A DNA stretch of 9,092 bases. Source: Deltaproteobacteria bacterium. GTDB taxonomy: Bacteria; Myxococcota_A; Bradymonadia; UBA7976; VGTA01. Shown here piece by piece: positions 5,177 to 9,092 of this stretch. The position numbers were made by a program, and so were the translations under genes. Location: positions 1-9,092 of the forward strand of contig VGTA01000090.1 in assembly GCA_016874875.1 (NCBI GenBank), written 5' to 3'. The stretch's first letter is position 1; the number at the start of each line of letters is the position of its first letter. Below the pieces are notes generated by a model. The model saw nothing but the letters and a program-made list of their open reading frames with translations, searched no databases and was not told where the DNA came from.

Positions 5177-8100
5177 ATGCGCCACCCCACCCCCGCCGCG
5201 CCCCTGCGCTTCGTCACCGCCGCGAGCCTCTTTGACGGCCACGACGCCGCCATCAACATCATGCGCCGCATCCTGCAGGACCTCGGGGCGGAGGTGATCC
5301 ACCTCGGGCACGACCGCTCGGCGCGCGAGATCGTGGAGGCGGCGATTCAGGAGGACGCGCACGGGGTGGCGGTGTCGTCGTACCAGGGGGGGCATATGGA
5401 GTTCTTCACCTATATGGTGGACCTGCTACGCGAGGCGGGGCGCCCCGAGATCAAGGTCTTTGGCGGGGGCGGCGGCACCATCACCGACCGCGAGATCGAG
5501 GAGCTGCACCGCCGCGGCGTGGCGCACATCTACTCGGTGGAGGACGGGCGCCGGCTGGGACTCGTGGGCATGATCGAGCACATGATGGCGCTCGCTGCGC
5601 GCCCCCTCGCCCTCCCCGCCACGGAGGAGGAGGTCCACGCCGCCCTCGACGGCGGGCGCGCGGGGGTGGCGCGGGCGTTGAGCTGGGTGGATGCGGCGCA
5701 CGCGCTCTCGGGGGAGCGCGGCGAGGGGGAGCGCGCCCTCGCCCTCCTGCGCGCCGTGAGCGCCGCCCGCGCCGCTCGCCGCCCGCCCGTCCTAGGCGTG
5801 ACGGGGGTGGGCGGCGCGGGCAAGTCGTCGCTCACCGACGAGCTCGTGCGCCGCCTCCTGCGCGCCTTCCCCGACCGCCAGCTCGCCGTGCTCTCCGTGG
5901 ACCCCACCCGCCGCCGCTCGGGCGGCGCTCTGCTCGGCGACCGCATCCGCATGAACGCCATCGCGAGCCCCCGCGTGCTCATGCGCTCCATAGCCACCCG
6001 CAGCCAGCACACGGCGGTGTCGCCGGCGGTACGCGACGCCCTCAGCCTCCTGCGCGCCTCGGGGGTGGACCTCGTGGTCCTGGAGACGGCGGGCATCGGG
6101 CAGAGCGGCAGCGAGGTGGTGGACCTCGCCGACGCCTCGCTCTATGTGATGACGCCGGAGTTCGGCGCGCCGAGTCAGCTCGAGAAGATCGACATGCTCG
6201 ATTTCGCCGACGTGGTGGCGCTCAACAAGGCCGACAAGCGGGGCGCGGAGGACGCGGCGCGCTACGTGGCCAAGCAGGTGCAGCGCAACCGCCATGCCTT
6301 TGACCGCCCCCTCGACGAGATGCCCGTGTTCTTGTGCATGGCGAGCCGCTTTGGCGACGAGGGCGTGGATCGCCTCTTTGAGCGCCTGTGCGCGCTCATC
6401 GGGGAGCGCGCGGGCGACCCCGCCGCGTGGGCGCCCCCCGCCCGCCCCAGCCGCGCCGCCGACGCCATCACCGTGGTGCCCCCGAGCCGCGCGCGCTACC
6501 TCTCGGAGATCTCGGAGGCGGTGCGCGCCCACCACCGCCACGCCGCGCGCGAGGCGGCGGTCGCCGCTGAGGCCGACGGCCTCCGCCGCTCCCTCCGCCT
6601 GCTCGGGGTGGAGGCGCCGTGGGGGGATGTCCCGAGCTCGGGCGCGGGCGAGGGCGAGGGCGAGCGCGCCGCCGCGGCGCGGGTGCTCGCGGGGCTCTAC
6701 CGCGAGCGGCTCGAGGCGCTCTCGGCGGATTCGCGCGCCCTCCTGCGCGGCGTGCCGGCGCTCCGCGAGGCGTACACCGCCGCCACGCACAGCTATTTCG
6801 TGCGCGGGCGCGAGATCAAGGTGAGCAACTACACCGCCACGCTCTCGCGCACCGAGGTGCCCAAGGTGTCGCTGCCCCGCACGGACGACTGGGGCGACTG
6901 GCTCCGCTGGCAGCTCCTCGAGAACGCCCCCGGGCGCTTCCCGTTCACCGCCGGCGTGTTCCCCTATAAGCGCCAGGGGGAGGACCCCACGCGCATGTTC
7001 GCCGGCGAGGGGCACCCCGAGCGCACCAACCGCCGCTTCCACTACCTCTCGCAGGGGCAGCCCGCCGCCCGCCTCTCCACCGCCTTTGACTCTGTGACCC
7101 TCTACGGGCGCGACCCCGACCGCCGCCCCGACATCTACGGCAAGGTGGGCAACTCAGGGGTGAGCGTGGCCACCCTCGACGACGCCAAGCGCCTCTACTC
7201 GGGCTTTGACCTCTGCGCGCCCGCCACGAGCGTGTCGATGACGATCAACGGCCCCGCGCCCACGCTGCTCGCCTTCTTCCTCAACGCCGCCATCGACCAG
7301 CAGGTGGAGCGCCGCCTGCGCGAGACGGGGCGCTGGGAGGAGGCGCGGGCGCGCGTGGCCGCCCTCGCCCCAGACGCGCCCTCCTACCGCGGCGACCTGC
7401 CCCCCGGGCACGACGCAGGTGGGCTCGGGCTGCTCGGGGTGTCGGGGGAGCAGCTCCTGAGCGCGGAGGAGTACGCCGAGGTCAAGGCGCGCACCCTCCG
7501 CGGCGTGCGCGGCACGGTGCAGGCGGACATCCTCAAGGAGGACCAGGCGCAGAACACCTGCATCTTCTCCACGGAGTTCTCGCTCAAGGCGATGGGCGAT
7601 ATTCAGCAGTACTTCATCGACCATGACGTGCAGAACTTCTACTCGGTGTCGATCAGCGGCTACCACATCGCCGAGGCGGGGGCGAATCCCATCTCACAGC
7701 TCGCCTTCACCCTCGCTAACGGCTTTACGTTCGTGGAGTACTACAGGGCGCGCGGCATGGACCCGAGCGCGTTCGCGCGTAATCTGTCGTTTTTCTTTAG
7801 CAACGGCGTGGACCCCGAGTACGCGGTGATCGGGCGCGTGGCGCGGCGCATCTGGGCGGTGGCGATGCGCGACCTCTATGGCGCCGACGCGCGCAGCCAG
7901 CAGCTCAAGTACCACATCCAGACCTCGGGGCGGTCGCTGCACGCCCAAGAGATCCAGTTCAACGACATCCGCACCACCCTGCAGGCGCTCTACGCGGTGA
8001 TGGACAACTGCAACAGCCTCCACACCAACGCCTATGACGAGGCGATCACCACCCCCACGGAGGAGTCGGTGCGCCGCGCCCTCGCCATTCAGCTCATCAT

Positions 8101-8608
8101 CAACCGCGAGCTGGGGCTCACCAAGAGCGAGAATCCGCTGCAGGGGTCGTTCTTGATTGAGGCGCTCACGGACCTCGTGGAGGAGGCGGTGCTCAAGGAG
8201 TTCGACCGCATCACGGAGCGCGGCGGGGTGCTCGGGGCGATGGAGGTGATGTACCAGCGCGCCAAGGTGCAGGAGGAGTCGCTCGACTATGAGCACAAGA
8301 AGCACAGCGGCGAGCTGCCCATCGTGGGCGTGAACACGTTCTTGCCCAAGGAGGCGCCGGCGGGGGTGGTGGAGGTGCAGCTGATCCGCGCCTCCGACGA
8401 GGAGAAGGAGCAGCAGCTGGCGGGGCTGGCGTCGTTCCACGCGCGCCACGCCGCGCGCGCCCCCGCGGCGCTCGCCCGCCTGCAGACCGCCGCCCTGAGC
8501 GGCGCGAACCTGTTTGAGGAGCTGATGGAGACGGTGAAGGTGTGCTCGCTGGGGCAGATCACCGAGGCGCTCTTTGAGGTGGGCGGCCAGTATCGGCGGA
8601 GCGTCTGA
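5177..8608 (+). CDS. icmF: Fused isobutyryl-CoA mutase IcmF (B12 domain, G-protein chaperone, mutase)
   Basis: Interconverts isobutyryl-CoA and n-butyryl-CoA using adenosylcobalamin, with a built-in GTPase that loads and guards the cofactor; cytosolic. The order is diagnostic for IcmF. A cobalamin-binding domain (about 11-140) has SLFDGHDAAINIM with the probable Co-ligating His22, SSYQGG and a G5 run (96-100). A MeaB/MeaI-like G domain (about 205-400) has P-loop GVGGAGKSS (210-218), DPTRRRSGG (242-250), ETAGIGQSG (303-311) and NKAD (350-353). A linker follows, then the mutase (about 530-1143) with SGYHIAEAGA; His830 matches the active-site His of methylmalonyl-CoA mutase. Gln792 in AQNTCIF replaces the Arg that binds methylmalonyl carboxylate, supporting isobutyryl-CoA as substrate. 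At 1143 residues it is slightly longer than typical members, partly through a GEGEGE-type linker. ATG 5177 has only a weak ribosome site (GTGAG). The gene overlaps the MoaD-like gene by one base. Confidence 0.97.
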   Translation: MRHPTPAAPLRFVTAASLFDGHDAAINIMRRILQDLGAEVIHLGHDRSAREIVEAAIQEDAHGVAVSSYQGGHMEFFTYMVDLLREAGRPEIKVFGGGGGTITDREIEELHRRGVAHIYSVEDGRRLGLVGMIEHMMALAARPLALPATEEEVHAALDGGRAGVARALSWVDAAHALSGERGEGERALALLRAVSAARAARRPPVLGVTGVGGAGKSSLTDELVRRLLRAFPDRQLAVLSVDPTRRRSGGALLGDRIRMNAIASPRVLMRSIATRSQHTAVSPAVRDALSLLRASGVDLVVLETAGIGQSGSEVVDLADASLYVMTPEFGAPSQLEKIDMLDFADVVALNKADKRGAEDAARYVAKQVQRNRHAFDRPLDEMPVFLCMASRFGDEGVDRLFERLCALIGERAGDPAAWAPPARPSRAADAITVVPPSRARYLSEISEAVRAHHRHAAREAAVAAEADGLRRSLRLLGVEAPWGDVPSSGAGEGEGERAAAARVLAGLYRERLEALSADSRALLRGVPALREAYTAATHSYFVRGREIKVSNYTATLSRTEVPKVSLPRTDDWGDWLRWQLLENAPGRFPFTAGVFPYKRQGEDPTRMFAGEGHPERTNRRFHYLSQGQPAARLSTAFDSVTLYGRDPDRRPDIYGKVGNSGVSVATLDDAKRLYSGFDLCAPATSVSMTINGPAPTLLAFFLNAAIDQQVERRLRETGRWEEARARVAALAPDAPSYRGDLPPGHDAGGLGLLGVSGEQLLSAEEYAEVKARTLRGVRGTVQADILKEDQAQNTCIFSTEFSLKAMGDIQQYFIDHDVQNFYSVSISGYHIAEAGANPISQLAFTLANGFTFVEYYRARGMDPSAFARNLSFFFSNGVDPEYAVIGRVARRIWAVAMRDLYGADARSQQLKYHIQTSGRSLHAQEIQFNDIRTTLQALYAVMDNCNSLHTNAYDEAITTPTEESVRRALAIQLIINRELGLTKSENPLQGSFLIEALTDLVEEAVLKEFDRITERGGVLGAMEVMYQRAKVQEESLDYEHKKHSGELPIVGVNTFLPKEAPAGVVEVQLIRASDEEKEQQLAGLASFHARHAARAPAALARLQTAALSGANLFEELMETVKVCSLGQITEALFEVGGQYRRSV

Positions 8609-8964
8609 TGGGGGGGCGCCTGGCGGGGGGGCGCCTAGCGGGGGGGCGCGCGCGGCGCGCGGCGGAAGGCGTGGGGGGCGCGCCGGCCCCTCTGGAGGGC
8701 GCCGCGCCCGACGGCCCCCTCCTCCGCGTGGTCTTCTTGGGCGCGGCGCGCGAGCGCGCGGGGCGCGCGGAGCGCCTGCTGCCGGCGAGCGCCGCGCCCA
8801 CGCTCGGCGCGCTCCGCGACCTGCTCTGCGCCGAGCACCCGCCGCTCGTCGCGCTGGCGCCCTCGCTCCGCTGGGCGGTGAACGGGGCGTTTGAGCCCCA
8901 CGCCGCCCGCCCCCTCGCCCCAAGCGACACGGTGACCCTCGTGCCGCCCTTCTCGGAGGGCTAG
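8608..8964 (+). CDS. MoaD-like ubiquitin-fold protein ending in Glu-Gly
   Basis: Residues 38-118 form an 81-residue beta-grasp domain of MoaD size: LLRVVFLGAARERAG as the first strand, LGALRDLLCAEHP as the helix, WAVNGAF, then LAPSDTVTLVPPFSEG at the C-terminus. MoaD is the small subunit of molybdopterin synthase and carries sulfur as a thiocarboxylate on a C-terminal Gly-Gly. Here the last two residues are Glu-Gly, so the penultimate Gly is missing. The first 37 residues are a Gly/Arg/Ala low-complexity extension starting with GGRLA repeats. ATG 8608 overlaps the icmF stop as TGATG with GGCGGAG upstream, favouring this start and translational coupling; GTG 8671 (codon 22) would remove most of the extension. 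It may be a working MoaD, or a relative adapted to another task; moaE is not visible. Membership in the MoaD/ThiS superfamily is fairly sure, function is not. Confidence 0.8.
   Translation: MGGRLAGGRLAGGRARRAAEGVGGAPAPLEGAAPDGPLLRVVFLGAARERAGRAERLLPASAAPTLGALRDLLCAEHPPLVALAPSLRWAVNGAFEPHAARPLAPSDTVTLVPPFSEG
8611..8649 (+). repeat. 15-bp direct repeat GGGGGGCGCCTGGCG at the MoaD-like N-terminus
   Basis: Two full copies (8611-8625 and 8626-8640, one base different) and a partial third encode GGRLA-GGRLA-GGR right after the start codon. Each copy contains a run of G, making the region prone to slippage. Confidence 0.85.
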
Positions 8965-8970
8965 CCCGCC

Positions 8971-9024
8971 CTCGCCCTCGCCCTCGCCCTCGCCCTCGCC
9001 CTCGCCCTCGCCCTCGCCCTCGCC
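8971..9024. repeat. Hexamer tandem repeat (CTCGCC)9 downstream of the MoaD-like gene
   Basis: Nine perfect copies of CTCGCC begin 6 nt after the moaD-like stop. The tail 8965-9092 contains nothing else that I can support: a GTG at 9071 has a purine-rich GGGAGGAGG but about 20 nt away, too far to serve as its ribosome site. No inverted repeat with a T run that would mark a terminator is seen. Confidence 0.95.
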
Positions 9025-9092
9025 GCTCAGCGCCCTCTCTCGGGAGGAGGCGCGGCGGCGCGCAAGCCCCGTGACCGCCCCTCCTCTCCCCC

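Noticed and set aside
7694..8923. 409-codon minus-strand open frame opposite icmF and the MoaD-like gene
   Set aside because: Composition is Arg/Pro/Leu/His-rich shadow coding; both plus-strand products show clear family motifs.
9027..9092. C-terminus of a convergent gene entering from the right edge
   Set aside because: One minus-strand frame ends at a TGA at 9027-9029, but only 21 codons are visible, low in complexity, and nothing supports them.
9071..9092. Start of a following gene such as moaE at GTG 9071
   Set aside because: Only seven codons are visible and the purine-rich stretch is about 20 nt away, too distant to be its ribosome site.

Overview
This window is very GC-rich, with coding regions full of GGG/CCC codons and G or C runs of 7-9 bases. 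Gene density is high and spacing short. Protein content (an Fe-type superoxide dismutase, a fused AdoCbl mutase, a low-complexity lipoprotein, a receiver-like small protein) suggests a high-GC Gram-negative, perhaps a myxobacterium-like lineage. That placement is inferred from composition and family content only; there is no rRNA or marker gene here to prove it.

Layout, left to right. Positions 1-407 (minus strand, running off the left edge) hold the N-terminus of a lipoprotein. It has a strong Shine-Dalgarno and a lipobox ending at Cys42; its signal peptide core and mature N-terminus are both made of 12-bp tandem repeats. Upstream on the same strand lies sodB (491-1072), a cytosolic Fe superoxide dismutase. 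Its likely promoter sits in an AT-rich island (about 1164-1196) that overlaps the end of the next gene. Then follows a tightly packed minus-strand cluster: a DUF3754/TMEM143-like membrane protein (4944 to 3058), a small protein carrying the C-terminal half of a receiver domain (3041 or 2969 to 2652), and an RlmD/RumA-type iron-sulfur uracil-C5 RNA methyltransferase (2647 to 1193). Gaps of 16 and 4 nt suggest one transcript.

A 232-bp divergent intergenic region (4945-5176) carries one plausible promoter for each direction, both with 17-bp spacers. To the right, icmF (5177-8608) encodes a three-part fused isobutyryl-CoA mutase (cobalamin-binding domain, G-protein chaperone, mutase). It overlaps by one base (TGATG) a MoaD-like ubiquitin-fold protein (8608-8964). 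The window closes with nine copies of a hexamer (CTCGCC) and no further supported gene.

The most notable points are: the translational coupling of a MoaD-like protein to IcmF, with that protein ending in Glu-Gly instead of the Gly-Gly needed for normal thiocarboxylate chemistry; the lipoprotein whose hydrophobic signal core is a DNA tandem repeat; the receiver-half/membrane chimera; and a recurring pattern of short in-frame repeats (mostly 12-bp units) across almost every gene. I do not see a clear new defence or mobile system here, and no RNA genes, CRISPR arrays or insertion sequences.
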